Shown here in pieces: positions 5,954-6,054 of a stretch of DNA of 6,054 nt; positions within the stretch are counted from its first letter, which is position 1, and every line of letters begins with the position of its first letter. The notes below the pieces were generated by a model that was not told the origin of the DNA, searched no databases, and saw nothing but the letters and a program-made list of their open reading frames with translations. Made by a program: the position numbers and the translations under genes. Source of the stretch: an uncultured Anaerolineae bacterium (GTDB lineage Bacteria > Chloroflexota > Anaerolineae > Anaerolineales > UBA11858); contig CALCSH010000441.1 of assembly GCA_937893815.1 (NCBI GenBank), forward strand, positions 1 through 6,054, in the 5' to 3' direction.

Positions 5954-5981
5954 AAAAACCCCATCGAAAGACGGGGTTTTT
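5954..5981 (+). terminator. Rho-independent terminator, bidirectional
   Basis: AAAAACCCC (5954-5962) pairs with GGGGTTTTT (5973-5981); inside, after one A-C mismatch, TC pairs with GA around a GAAA tetraloop (5966-5969). The structure starts 4 bases after the tRNA and ends in a T run. On the minus strand it also ends in six Ts, so it can stop transcription arriving from the right, such as the partial gene at 6054-6005. Confidence 0.85.
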
Positions 5982-6004
5982 GCTTATATGACTCCACTGA
6001 AAAA

Positions 6005-6054
6005 CTACCGTGCAGGTGTTCCCGCCGGAATATATGGGGGTGGTGGCTTCGCCA
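6005..6054 (-). CDS. Possible C-terminal end of a convergent gene (proline-rich tail)
   Basis: From the right edge the minus strand reads 15 codons, AKPPPPYIPAGTPAR, and then TAG at 6007-6005. A proline-rich tail is plausible for a real C-terminus, and the stop is followed 23 bases later by the bidirectional terminator, the arrangement expected for a gene converging on the tRNA. Fifty bases are too few to prove coding; other frames are also open here. Nothing can be said about function. Confidence 0.35.
   Translation of the reverse strand, partial: AKPPPPYIPAGTPAR

Noticed and set aside
5864..5981. tRNA-Ser 3' end as an integration (att) site for a mobile element
   Set aside because: No integrase gene, no repeated copy of the tRNA 3' end and no mobile-element gene in the window.
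5812..5997. Minus-strand frame of 61 codons containing GEGGIRTRDT
   Set aside because: It is the antisense of the tRNA-Ser gene and terminator. The GGIRTRDT string is a familiar false protein fragment arising from tRNA-Ser genes.
6022..6054. Plus-strand ATG near 6033 (MGVVASP) as the start of a gene leaving the window
   Set aside because: Only weak GGA spacing before it and too few codons; the minus-strand proline-rich tail followed by a terminator fits the layout better.

Overview
The window (6,054 bp) looks like ordinary bacterial chromosome of moderate GC content. A Chloroflexota (Anaerolineae-like) origin is my best guess. It rests on the style of the membrane proteins (for example the EGEGG tail of the NuoL-like subunit), a GH1 enzyme with an HHFSDPLW motif, and a short coiled-coil protein of a type I associate with that group. 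No taxonomic marker is present, so this is inference.

Minus strand, read from right to left. folK (start near 4331) encodes a complete HPPK of folate biosynthesis. Thirty-seven bases after it begins a tightly packed three-gene membrane cassette: a 522-residue NuoL/M-like antiporter-type protein (3796-2228), a 198-residue protein resembling HyfE with a NuoK-like character (2224-1628), and a 463-residue NuoM/NuoN-like protein (1631-240). The last two overlap by ATGA and the first two are 3 bases apart, so the three are almost certainly one operon. The order antiporter, HyfE-like, antiporter recalls hyfD-hyfE-hyfF of hydrogenase-4 type complexes, but the window holds no redox, Fe-S or quinone-site (NuoH-like) subunit. 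Several residues that carry protons in canonical NuoL/M/N subunits appear replaced, which makes this cassette the main item of interest. Beyond it, a separate promoter with a long leader drives a small coiled-coil protein that runs off the left edge (106-1).

Plus strand. A GH1 beta-glucosidase (4483-5808) with intact catalytic glutamates diverges from folK. Their promoters appear to share one -35 region (TTGTCAA, 4419-4425). Just after its stop codon lies an extended -10 promoter, then a complete tRNA-Ser(GGA) (5864-5950) and a strong hairpin terminator (5954-5981) that is U-tailed in both directions. A short proline-rich reading frame enters from the right edge on the minus strand (6054-6005) and would converge on the same terminator.

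Taken together, the region combines housekeeping functions (folate, tRNA), sugar catabolism and a candidate ion-translocating membrane module. No mobile element, CRISPR array, phage gene or large repeat was seen.
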